In this document: piece by piece, positions 26,013 through 33,794 of the stretch
Layout of the letters: each line of letters begins with the position of its first letter
How positions within the stretch are numbered: position 1 is the stretch's first letter
Source: Saccharothrix algeriensis
Lineage (GTDB): Bacteria > Actinomycetota > Actinomycetes > Mycobacteriales > Pseudonocardiaceae
Direction: 5' to 3'
DNA length: 64,000 bases
NCBI RefSeq assembly: GCF_016907655.1
Contig: NZ_JAFBCL010000001.1
Span: 310,001-374,000, forward strand
Translations under genes and position numbers: made by a program
The notes under the pieces: generated by a model
What the model was told of the DNA's origin: nothing
Databases searched by the model: none
What the model saw: the letters and a program-made list of their open reading frames with translations, nothing else

Positions 26013-27511
26013 GCACCGTGAAGAAGCCGGTCGACCTGCCCACCGAGCTGCTGCACCACATCGACGGCAAGGACGTCCCGTCGGTCGACGGCGCGACGTT
26101 CGCGGTCGCCGACCCGGTGACCGACGCCGAGTACGGCCGCGTCGCCGCCGGCGGCCCCGCCGACATCGACAACGCCGTGGCCGCCGCGCGCCGCGCGTTC
26201 ACCGAGGGCCCGTGGCCGAAGCTGTCCGACCGCGAGCGCGCCAAGGTGCTCAACCGGATCGCCGACGCCATCGAGTCGCGCGCCGACCGGCTGGCCGAGC
26301 TGGAGACCTTCGACACCGGCCTGCCGGTGACCCAGGCCAAGGGCCAGGCGCACCGGGCGGCGGAGAACTTCCGCTACTTCGCCGACGTGATCGTGGCCCA
26401 GCACGAGGACGCCTACCTGGTCGGCGAGAAGCAGGTCAACTACGCGATCCGGCAGCCGGCCGGCGTCGCGGGCCTGATCACGCCGTGGAACACGCCGTTC
26501 ATGCTGGAGACCTGGAAGCTCGCGCCGTCGCTGGCGTCGGGCTGCACGGTGGTGCTCAAGCCCGCCGAGTGGTCGCCGCTGTCGGCGAGCCTGCTGCCCG
26601 GCATCATGGCCGAGGCGGGCGTGCCCGAGGGCGTGTTCAACCTGGTGCACGGCATCGGCGAGTCGGCGGGCGCGGCCCTGGTGGCGCACCCGGACGTGCC
26701 GCGCCTGTCGTTCACCGGTGAGAGCGGCACCGGCCAGATCATCATGCGCACGGCCGCCGAGCACCTCAAGGAGGTGTCGATGGAGCTGGGCGGCAAGTCG
26801 CCGTGCGTGGTCTTCGCCGACGCCGACTTCGACCGCGCCGTGGACGCCGCCGTGTTCGGCGTGTTCTCGCTCAACGGCGAGCGCTGCACGGCCTCGTCGC
26901 GGGTGCTGGTGCAGCGGGAGATCTACGACGCGTTCGTGGAGGCCCTGGCGGCGCGGGCGTCGGCCGTGCGGGTCGGCCTGCCGTCGGACCCGGCCACCGA
27001 GGTCGGCGCGCTGATCCACCCCGAGCACTACGCGCGGGTGCTGGAGTACGTGGAGATCGGCAAGCAGGAGGCGCGGCTGGTGGCGGGCGGCAGCCGCCCC
27101 GAGCACCTGCCGTCGGGCAACTTCCTGTCCCCCACGGTGTTCGCCGACGTGCCGGCGGACGCGCGGGTGTTCCAGGAGGAGATCTTCGGGCCGGTGGTGT
27201 GCGTGACGCCGTTCGACACCGAGGAGGAGGCCGTGGCCCTGGCCAACGCCACCAAGTACGGCCTCGCGGGCTACGTGTGGACCTCCGACCTGCAGCGCGG
27301 CCACCGCGTGGCGCGGGCGGTGCAGTCCGGGATGGTGTGGGTCAACTCGCACAACGTGCGCGACCTGCGCACGCCGTTCGGCGGCATCAAGGCCAGCGGC
27401 GTCGGCCGGGAGGGCGGTGCGCACAGCATCGACTTCTACAGCGACCTGCGCGCCGTGCACGTCGCCGTGGGCGACCTGACCGGGCCGCGCTTCGGAGTTG
27501 CCCGACCGTGA
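26009..27511 (+). CDS. hpaE: 5-Carboxymethyl-2-hydroxymuconate semialdehyde dehydrogenase (HpaE)
   Basis: The 500-residue aldehyde dehydrogenase has PWNTPFMLETWKLAPSLASG, MELGGKSPCVVFADAD (general base), LNGERCTASSRVLVQ (nucleophile cysteine) and EEIFGPVVCV. The sequence pattern NGERCTASSR and the position next to hpaD support HpaE, which oxidises the ring-cleavage semialdehyde with NAD. It is the last gene of the operon and is followed by a terminator. Confidence 0.93.
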   Translation: MSTVKKPVDLPTELLHHIDGKDVPSVDGATFAVADPVTDAEYGRVAAGGPADIDNAVAAARRAFTEGPWPKLSDRERAKVLNRIADAIESRADRLAELETFDTGLPVTQAKGQAHRAAENFRYFADVIVAQHEDAYLVGEKQVNYAIRQPAGVAGLITPWNTPFMLETWKLAPSLASGCTVVLKPAEWSPLSASLLPGIMAEAGVPEGVFNLVHGIGESAGAALVAHPDVPRLSFTGESGTGQIIMRTAAEHLKEVSMELGGKSPCVVFADADFDRAVDAAVFGVFSLNGERCTASSRVLVQREIYDAFVEALAARASAVRVGLPSDPATEVGALIHPEHYARVLEYVEIGKQEARLVAGGSRPEHLPSGNFLSPTVFADVPADARVFQEEIFGPVVCVTPFDTEEEAVALANATKYGLAGYVWTSDLQRGHRVARAVQSGMVWVNSHNVRDLRTPFGGIKASGVGREGGAHSIDFYSDLRAVHVAVGDLTGPRFGVARP

Positions 27512-27526
27512 ACACCCGTTGACCTC

Positions 27527-27569
27527 GGGCGCACCCGCCTCCCCCCGGCTATGGGGGAGGCGGGCGCCC
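27527..27569 (+). terminator. Terminator of the hpa operon
   Basis: Arms 27527-27545 and 27553-27569 pair over 17 base pairs with one 2-base bulge and a 7-base loop (CCCGCCTCCCCC against GGGGGAGGCGGG at the core). Confidence 0.85.
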
Positions 27570-27575
27570 CGGGGT

Positions 27576-27588
27576 TAACGTCCGATCA
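27576..27588 (+). promoter_or_regulatory. Probable leaderless promoter for the second catabolic gene group
   Basis: TAACGT at 27576-27581 fits the actinobacterial -10 form TAnnnT, and the ATG of the next gene begins seven bases later at 27588 with no ribosome site before it. This is the arrangement of a leaderless transcript. The -35 position falls in the arm of the hpa terminator. Confidence 0.55.
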
Positions 27589-28259
27589 TGGGCATGGAGG
27601 GCAAGGTCGCGCTGGTGACCGGGGCGGGCTCCGGGATCGGCGCGGCGGTGGCGCGCAGGCTCGACGCCGCCGGGGCTCGGGTGGCCGCGCTGGACGCGGA
27701 CTCCACGGCGGTGGAGCTGGTGGGCGGCGGGCTGTGGTGCGGCATGGCGGTGCGCGCCGAGGCGGGTGACCCCGCCCAGGCGGAGTCGGCGGTCGCGGCG
27801 GTGGTCGAGCACTTCGGCCGGCTCGACCTGCTGGTCACCACCACCCCGGCCCTGCCCTGCCCCCGGCGCAGCGCCCCCGCGGGCGGCGGTCCGGCGGCCG
27901 GGGCGCCGTTCCCGCTCGACGTCGACGACGAGACCTGGCACCTGGTGCTCGGCACCCAGCTCGACGCCGCGTTCTACACCACCCGGGCGGCGCTGCGGGC
28001 GATGGGCGACGACGGCGGCGTGGTCGTCGCGGTCGCCGTCTCGTGCCCGCACCTGCCGCACCAGTCCGCCGCGGCGGCCGGCATCCGCGGCCTGGCGCGG
28101 TCCGTCGCCCGGCACGCCGAGCCGCTGGGCGTGCTGGTCCGCTCGGTCACCGCCCGCTGCACCCCCGATCCCGCCGAGGTCGCCGACACCGTCGCCGGCC
28201 TCGCCGTCACCACTGGAGGACCTACATGGGCTCTCGATTCACCGGCCGGGTCGCCCTGA
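27588..28259 (+). CDS. SDR-like protein lacking the catalytic residues
   Basis: The 223-residue protein keeps the SDR nucleotide site (VALVTGAGSGIGAAVARRL) but has VTTTPAL where NAG belongs, and PHLPHQSAAAAGIRGLARSV where Y-x-x-x-K should be. The catalytic tyrosine and lysine are both missing. It may be an inactive partner or a decaying gene. It overlaps the next, intact SDR by 34 bases, which suggests the two are expressed together. Confidence 0.75.
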   Translation: MGMEGKVALVTGAGSGIGAAVARRLDAAGARVAALDADSTAVELVGGGLWCGMAVRAEAGDPAQAESAVAAVVEHFGRLDLLVTTTPALPCPRRSAPAGGGPAAGAPFPLDVDDETWHLVLGTQLDAAFYTTRAALRAMGDDGGVVVAVAVSCPHLPHQSAAAAGIRGLARSVARHAEPLGVLVRSVTARCTPDPAEVADTVAGLAVTTGGPTWALDSPAGSP

Positions 28260-29020
28260 TCACCGGCGCCGGCACCGGCATCGGCGCGGCCACCGCCCGG
28301 CAGGTCGTCGCCGAGGGCGGCCGGGTCGTGCTGACCGGCCGCCGCCCGGCGCCGCTGGAGGAGGTCGCCGGCCCGCTCGGCGACGCCGCGCTGGCGCTGC
28401 CCGCCGACGCCGCCGACGGCGAGGCGATGGCCGCCGTCGTGGCGCGGGCGACCGAGCGGTTGGGCCGGATCGACGTGGTGGTGGCCAACGCGGGCGGCCA
28501 CGGCCTCGGCACGGCCGGTGAGACCACCGACGAGGGCTGGCGGCTGGCCCTGGACGCGAACCTGACCAGCGCGTTCGTCACCGTCCGGGCCGCGCTGCCC
28601 GGCCTGGTCGACGGCGGCGGCTCGGTCGTGCTGGTGTCCTCGCTGGCGGGCCTGTTCGCCGGGCCGGCGGTCGCGGGCTACACCGCCACCAAGCACGCCC
28701 TGATCGGCCTGACCAGGTCCATCGCCCGCGACTACGGCAAGCACGGCGTGCGCGCGAACGCCGTGTGCCCCGGCTGGGTGCGCACCGCCATGGCCGACGA
28801 GCAGATGGACCGGTTCGGCGAGACCCGCGGCATCAGCCGGGACGACGCCTACGCGCTGCTCACCGAGAACACGCCGCTGCGCAGGCCGGCCGAGGCGGAG
28901 GAGGTGGCGTCGGTGATCGCGTTCCTGGCGTCCTCGGACGCCTCCGTCGTCAGCGGCGCGGTCGTCACCGCGGACGCGGGCGCCAGCGCCGTCGACCTGC
29001 CCACCATCGAACTGGCCTGA
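28226..29020 (+). CDS. Short-chain dehydrogenase/reductase (MoaE-like by context)
   Basis: An intact SDR of 264 residues: LITGAGTGIGAATARQV, VVANAGGHG, the serine in VVLVSSLAG and YTATK for the catalytic pair. The ATG is behind TGGAGGA, inside the end of the previous gene. It is followed directly by a MoaF-family gene. In Klebsiella, as I recall, the moaE-moaF pair of the monoamine regulon is likewise an SDR plus MoaF, so a function in monoamine or arylacetate metabolism is likely. Confidence 0.9.
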   Translation: MGSRFTGRVALITGAGTGIGAATARQVVAEGGRVVLTGRRPAPLEEVAGPLGDAALALPADAADGEAMAAVVARATERLGRIDVVVANAGGHGLGTAGETTDEGWRLALDANLTSAFVTVRAALPGLVDGGGSVVLVSSLAGLFAGPAVAGYTATKHALIGLTRSIARDYGKHGVRANAVCPGWVRTAMADEQMDRFGETRGISRDDAYALLTENTPLRRPAEAEEVASVIAFLASSDASVVSGAVVTADAGASAVDLPTIELA

Positions 29021-29030
29021 GAGGAACACC

Positions 29031-29804
29031 ATGTCGGACTGGAAGACCGTCGACGACTTCGCCAAGGGGATCGACGGCAACCGGCTGCCCCGCAGCGGCG
29101 CCCTGGTCGGTCGCACGTGGACGGTGCGGCACGACGACGGCGGCGAGCTGACGCTCACCTTCACCGACGAGTCCACCGTGGACTGGTCCGCCGGTGACGC
29201 GAAGGCCACCGACTGGTACGAGGCCGTCGAGGGCGCGCCCGGGACGTTCTTCGTCTCGCTCACCTTCGCCGCCACCCCGCGGCGGTCCGCGGTGCTGGTC
29301 GCCGACGTGGACAGCCGGCGGGCGCTCACCGTGGAGTCGACCATCGCGGAGACCAGGACCGAGGGCGTCCCCCAGGTGTCGCAGGTCTTCCGCCCCGGCG
29401 TGCTGGACACCGGCGACGGCGTCGGCCCCAAGGGCGAGGCCCCCGCGCCCACGCGCGACCTCATCGGCTGGCGCGCGCTCTACCGCTACAGCCCCAACCA
29501 CCTCTACGAGCACGTGTACCTCAGCTCCGAGCGCTACGCCTGGCAGTGCCTGGTCGGCGAGCAGCACGGCCACGGCGACGTCGACCTGGCGACGGCGTAC
29601 CGCATCGGGGAGAACCGCTACGTGTTCACCTTCCGCGAGTTCCGCATCCCGGTGGCCACCACGTGGCTCTACGACCTGGACGCCATGCGCACCACCGGCA
29701 TGTTCTTCGGCCTCAACGGCGAAGGCGAGATCCGCAACGCGCCCGGCGGCGCGCACATCACGTCGCTCGGCCGGGTGTCCTACCCCGAAGAACAGCCCGT
29801 CTGA
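29031..29804 (+). CDS. MoaF-family protein
   Basis: The 257-residue protein has the two-part MoaF pattern: an N-terminal lipocalin-like half (ALVGRTWTVRHDDGGELTLT, YEAVEGAPGTFFVSLTF, LTVESTIAETR) and a C-terminal half (LIGWRALYRYSPNHLYEHVY, YRIGENRYVFTFREF, GMFFGLNGEGEIRN). Databases call the family molybdenum cofactor biosynthesis protein F, but the name comes from a monoamine-induced gene and no cofactor genes are nearby. It probably binds or converts an aromatic intermediate. It lies 10 bases after the SDR. Confidence 0.85.
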   Translation: MSDWKTVDDFAKGIDGNRLPRSGALVGRTWTVRHDDGGELTLTFTDESTVDWSAGDAKATDWYEAVEGAPGTFFVSLTFAATPRRSAVLVADVDSRRALTVESTIAETRTEGVPQVSQVFRPGVLDTGDGVGPKGEAPAPTRDLIGWRALYRYSPNHLYEHVYLSSERYAWQCLVGEQHGHGDVDLATAYRIGENRYVFTFREFRIPVATTWLYDLDAMRTTGMFFGLNGEGEIRNAPGGAHITSLGRVSYPEEQPV

Positions 29805-29813
29805 AGGAAGACC

Positions 29814-30200
29814 ATGACCGCACTGGAAGTCGTCCGCGCCCACTACGCCGCCTCCGACCGCGGCGACCTGGAAGGGATGCTGGCCCCGCTGGCGCCCGAC
29901 GCGAGCTGGACCGAGGCCGCCGGGTCCACCTACGGGGGCACCTACATCGGCGTGGAGGCCATCCTCGCCAACGTGTTCCACCGGATCGGCGCGGACTGGG
30001 CGTCGTTCACCGTCACCGTGGACGACCTGTTCGACGCGGGTGACGTGGTGGTGGCGCTGGGGAACTACACCGGCGTGCACCGCGCCACCGGCAAGGGCAT
30101 GACCGCCCGCTTCACCCACGTCTGGCGGGTGACCGACGGCCGGGTCACCAGCTTCGAGCAGGTCGCCGACACCGCGCTGATCCTCGCCGCGGAGTCCTGA
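29814..30200 (+). CDS. SnoaL/NTF2-like protein
   Basis: A 128-residue cone-shaped alpha+beta barrel protein: VVRAHYAASDRGDLEGMLAP at the first helix, SWTEAAGSTYGGTYIGVEAI, VVVALGNYTGVHRATGKGM and FTHVWRVTDGRVTSFEQ are the usual SnoaL-like signposts. Members are hydrolases, isomerases or ligand binders. It is the last gene in the SDR-MoaF group, 9 bases after moaF. Confidence 0.9.
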   Translation: MTALEVVRAHYAASDRGDLEGMLAPLAPDASWTEAAGSTYGGTYIGVEAILANVFHRIGADWASFTVTVDDLFDAGDVVVALGNYTGVHRATGKGMTARFTHVWRVTDGRVTSFEQVADTALILAAES

Positions 30201-30250
30201 CCCCCGCAGGAGAACCCGCGGAGGAATCCGCGGAGGAGCCCCGCAGACCG

Positions 30251-30282
30251 GAGCGGGCCGCCCTGAGCCGGGCGGTCCGCTC
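30251..30282 (+). terminator. First terminator after the SDR-MoaF-SnoaL genes
   Basis: A 13-base stem with one G-U pair (30251-30263 with 30270-30282) and a 6-base loop, 50 bases after the SnoaL-like stop. Confidence 0.8.
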
Positions 30283-30298
30283 CTTCCACGTCCGGCCC

Positions 30299-30340
30299 GA
30301 CGGGGGCGGGCCCGCCGCAGGTGGCGGGCCCGCCCCCGTC
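30299..30340. terminator. Second, bidirectional terminator between convergent genes
   Basis: A perfect 18-base stem (30299-30316 with 30323-30340) and 6-base loop, lying between the plus-strand SnoaL-like gene and the minus-strand secreted-protein gene, so it can serve both. Confidence 0.88.
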
Positions 30341-30372
30341 GCGGTGCGGGGAGCCGGCGGCGGCGCGGTCGC

Positions 30373-30762
30373 TCAGGCCCAGGAGGAGCAGCGCTTGCCG
30401 AAGCACGCGCGGGTCACGAAGTCCTTGACGTTGTTGCGGTTGCCCGAGAGGCCCAGGTCGACCACCCTGCCGTCGAACCGGCCCTGGGCGACGACGCCCG
30501 CGCTCGCGCTGCGGACCTCCCAGGTGACGAAGTAGTAGCCGGAGCCCACGGGCGTCCAGGTGCGGCAGACCTCGGCGCTGTGCCCGTCGACGCCGTGCCG
30601 GTTGCAGGCGCTGTGCGTCGCCTGGCCGACGGGCCCGGCGGTGGCGGCCGGCTCGGCGGTGGCGGCGGCCGTGCCGCCGAGCAGGAGGGCGGCGGTCACG
30701 CCGGCGGTGGCCAGCGCGGAGGTCAGCGCGGAGGTCGACTCGGTGTTGCGCGCGGTGGGCAC
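30373..30762 (-). CDS. Small secreted protein, unknown function
   Basis: From the GTG at 30762 the product is 129 residues with a signal peptide (TSALATAGVTAALLLGGTAA, cleavage likely after ATA). The mature part, about 90 residues, has four cysteines (HSACNRHG, AEVCRTW and RACFGKRCSSWA), likely two disulfides, and YYFVTWEVRSASAGVVAQG. An ATG at 30822 would add 20 residues ahead of the signal. No family recognised. It is divergent from the AfsR-type regulator. Confidence 0.72.
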   Translation of the reverse strand: MPTARNTESTSALTSALATAGVTAALLLGGTAAATAEPAATAGPVGQATHSACNRHGVDGHSAEVCRTWTPVGSGYYFVTWEVRSASAGVVAQGRFDGRVVDLGLSGNRNNVKDFVTRACFGKRCSSWA

Positions 30763-30893
30763 TGTGTCTCTTTTCGTGTCGTCGGTGCGCGGGCGTGGTG
30801 TTGGATCACCCGCGTGGCCCATGCTGCTCGACCGGTCGTGCGGAAACCGTGCGCGGAACCTGGAACCCGCAGGTCGACCCGGGTGGTGGGCGG

Positions 30894-33743
30894 GTGACGG
30901 AGTTCCGGCTGCTGGGCCCGGTGGAGGCCGGGCGCGGCGGGGCGCGGGTCGACCTGGGGCACCCCCGGCAGCGCGGGGTGCTGGCCGTGCTGCTGGTCGA
31001 GGCCAACCGCCCGGTGCCCGCCGACCGGCTGCTCGACCGGGTGTGGGGCGGGCGACCGCCGGCGCGGGGCCGCGGCACCCTCTACAACTACCTCTCGCGG
31101 CTGCGCGCGGCCCTGTCCGCCGCCGAGGGGGTGTCGCTGGTCCGCCGCTCCGGCGGCTACCTGCTCGACGTGGACGAGCGCGCCGTGGACCTGCACCGGT
31201 TCCGCGACCTGCTGGGCCGGGCCAGGGCCGCCGACGACGACCGGCGCGCGGTGGCGCTGTTCGACCGGGCGCTGGCGCTGTGGCGGGGCGAGCCCCTGCC
31301 CGAGCTGGACACCCCCTGGGCGGAGGACGTGCGGGCCGCCCTCGGCCGGGAGCGGCTGGCCGCCGAGTCGGAGCACGCCGACGCGGCGCTGCGCTGCGGG
31401 CGGCACACCGCGCTGCTGCCCGCGCTGGCCGCGCGGGCGGCCCGGCGCCCGCTGGACGAACGCGTCGCCGGGCAGCTGGTGCTCGCCCTGTACCGCGACG
31501 GTCGCCAGGCCGACGCCCTGGAGCACTACCGGCGCGTCCGCGCCCGCCTGGCCGAGGAGCTGGGCGCCGACCCGGGGCCGTCGCTGCGACACCTGCACCA
31601 GCGCGTCCTGACCGGCGACCCCGGCCTGGACGGGCCGGCCGCACTTCCGCCGGCGCGGCCACCCGGTCCCCCACCGCCGCCCCGGGCGACGCCGGCGCCC
31701 ACGCCGGTGCCGCGCCAGCTGCCGGCCGCGCCCCGGTCGTTCACCGGCCGGGTGGGCGAGCTGGCCGCGCTGAGCGGGTTCCTGGACGACGCGGCGACCG
31801 GCGAGGCGGGCCAGGTGCCGGTCACCGTGGTCTGCGGGGCGGGCGGGATCGGCAAGACCGCCCTGGCGCTGCACTGGGCCCACCGCAACGCCCACCGGTT
31901 CCCCGACGGGCACCTGTTCGTCGACCTGCACGGCTTCAGCCCCGCCCACCGCCCGGTCGCGCCCGACGACGCCCTGCGCGGCTTCCTCACCGCCCTCGGC
32001 GTCGCACCCGACCGCGTCCCGGACGACCCGGCCGCCAAGGCGGCGCTCTACCGCAGCCTGGTCGCCGGGAAGCGGGTGCTGGTCGTGCTGGACAACGCCG
32101 CGGGCGCCGACCAGGTCGACCCGCTGCTGCCGGGCGCGCCCACCTGCGCCGTGCTGGTGACCGGCCGCAACCGGCTCGCCGCCCTGATCGACCGCTACGA
32201 CGCCCGCCACCTGCGGCTGGGCGTCCTGACCCGGGCCGAGGCGCTCGCGCTGGTGGCCGCCCGCGCGGGCGCGCCGCGCGTGGCCGCCGAGCCCGGCGCC
32301 ACCGACGAGCTGGTCGACCGGTGCGGGCGCCACCCGCTCGCGCTGTCGATCACCGCCCGGCACGCCCGCACCCGCCCGCGGGCGCCGCTGGCCGAGCTGG
32401 CCGCCGAGCTGCGCCACCTGGGCCTGGACGTGCTCGACCACGACGACCCCAGCGCCAGCCTGCCGACCGTGCTGTCCTGGTCGCTGCGCGGCCTGACCCC
32501 CGAGCAGCGGCGGGTGTTCGCGCTGCTGGGCATCGCGCCCGGCCCCGACACCGACCTGCCCGCCGCGGCCTGCCTCACCGGCCTGCCCGCCGCGCGGGCG
32601 CGCAGGGCGCTCGACGCCCTGGAGGACGCCTCCCTGGTCGACCGGCACACCGGCGGGCGCTACGCCATGCACGACCTCGTCCGCGACTACGCCACCACCG
32701 TCGCCGACGAGCTGGCCCCGCCGGTCCGCGCGGCGGCGCTGCGGCGGGCGGTGGAGTTCTACCTGCACACCGCCCACACCGCCCAGCTGCGCCTGGACCC
32801 GCACCAGGAGCCGATCGACCTCGACCCGCCCGCCACCGGCGTGCACCCCCGGCCGCTGCCCGACGCCCTGGCCGCGATGGCCTGGCTGGACGCCGAGTAC
32901 CCGCACCTGTCGGCCGCCCAGGACACCGCCGCCGCCCACCGGTGGCACCGGGAGGTGTGGCAGCTGGCCTGGGTGCTGGGCACCTTCCACGCCCGGCGCG
33001 GGCACCACCCCGACGAGCTGGCCCGGTGGCAGGCCGCGCTGGACGCCGCCACCCACCTGCCCGACCCCGCCACCCGCATCCACGCCCACCGCTGCCTCGG
33101 CCGCGCCCACATCCACCTGGGGCGGCCGGCGGAGGCCGTCGGCCACCTGGACCGCTCCCTCGCCCTGGCCCGGGCCCACCACGCCCCCGCGCTCCAGGCC
33201 CGCGCCCACCGGGTGCTCGCCGAGGCCCGGTCCCGCGGCGGGGACGACCGGCGGGCGCTGGAGCACGCCCGGCAGGCCCTGGAGATCTGCCGCGCCCTGG
33301 GCGACCCGGTCGGCCAGGCCCGCGCGCACGCCGACGCGGGCTGGGTCGCCGCCCTCCTGGGCGACCACGACACCGCGCGCGCCCACTGCCGCGACGCCCT
33401 GGCCCTCAACCGGGACCACCGCGACGACCCCGAGGTGGAGGCCCACGTCCTCGACAGCCTCGGCTACGTCGACCACCGCACCGGCCACCACCGGCAGGCC
33501 GTCGACCGCTACCGGCAGGCGCTGACCCTCTACCGCCCCCTGGGCAGCACGTACAGCTCCGCCGAGACCCTCGACCGGCTCGGCCGCGCCCACCTGGCCC
33601 TGCGCGAGCACCACCACGCCCGCGCCGCGTGGCGCGAGGCGCTGGAGCTGTACCGGCAGCAGGGCCGCGACACCGCCGCCGAGCACGTCCGGCGGCGGCT
33701 GGCCGACCTGGGCGGCACCGCCGACGGCGACGGGGACCGCTGA
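30894..33743 (+). CDS. AfsR/SARP-type regulator: BTAD, NB-ARC and TPR domains
   Basis: The 949-residue protein begins at a GTG with an OmpR-like winged helix (TEFRLLGPVEAGRGGARVDL, QRGVLAVLLVEANRPV) and a BTAD region to about residue 245. A P-loop NTPase follows (Walker A VVCGAGGIGKTALAL, Walker B VLVVLDNA). The last 300 residues are tetratricopeptide repeats (AHRCLGRAHIHLGRPAEAV and similar). Such proteins activate secondary-metabolite or developmental genes in streptomycetes and relatives. No target is evident, though it is divergent from the secreted-protein gene. Confidence 0.93.
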   Translation: MTEFRLLGPVEAGRGGARVDLGHPRQRGVLAVLLVEANRPVPADRLLDRVWGGRPPARGRGTLYNYLSRLRAALSAAEGVSLVRRSGGYLLDVDERAVDLHRFRDLLGRARAADDDRRAVALFDRALALWRGEPLPELDTPWAEDVRAALGRERLAAESEHADAALRCGRHTALLPALAARAARRPLDERVAGQLVLALYRDGRQADALEHYRRVRARLAEELGADPGPSLRHLHQRVLTGDPGLDGPAALPPARPPGPPPPPRATPAPTPVPRQLPAAPRSFTGRVGELAALSGFLDDAATGEAGQVPVTVVCGAGGIGKTALALHWAHRNAHRFPDGHLFVDLHGFSPAHRPVAPDDALRGFLTALGVAPDRVPDDPAAKAALYRSLVAGKRVLVVLDNAAGADQVDPLLPGAPTCAVLVTGRNRLAALIDRYDARHLRLGVLTRAEALALVAARAGAPRVAAEPGATDELVDRCGRHPLALSITARHARTRPRAPLAELAAELRHLGLDVLDHDDPSASLPTVLSWSLRGLTPEQRRVFALLGIAPGPDTDLPAAACLTGLPAARARRALDALEDASLVDRHTGGRYAMHDLVRDYATTVADELAPPVRAAALRRAVEFYLHTAHTAQLRLDPHQEPIDLDPPATGVHPRPLPDALAAMAWLDAEYPHLSAAQDTAAAHRWHREVWQLAWVLGTFHARRGHHPDELARWQAALDAATHLPDPATRIHAHRCLGRAHIHLGRPAEAVGHLDRSLALARAHHAPALQARAHRVLAEARSRGGDDRRALEHARQALEICRALGDPVGQARAHADAGWVAALLGDHDTARAHCRDALALNRDHRDDPEVEAHVLDSLGYVDHRTGHHRQAVDRYRQALTLYRPLGSTYSSAETLDRLGRAHLALREHHHARAAWREALELYRQQGRDTAAEHVRRRLADLGGTADGDGDR

Positions 33744-33746
33744 CGC

Positions 33747-33780
33747 GCGGAGCCCCGGCGGCCGGGCGCCGGGGCTCCGC
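33747..33780. terminator. Bidirectional terminator between convergent genes
   Basis: A perfect 14-base stem (33747-33760 with 33767-33780) and 6-base loop sits three bases after the regulator's stop codon and 14 before that of the esterase on the other strand. Confidence 0.88.
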
Positions 33781-33794
33781 CCGCCGGAACCGCC

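Noticed and set aside
29031..29804. Molybdenum cofactor biosynthesis function for the MoaF-family gene
   Set aside because: No molybdopterin gene is nearby and the context is aromatic catabolism.
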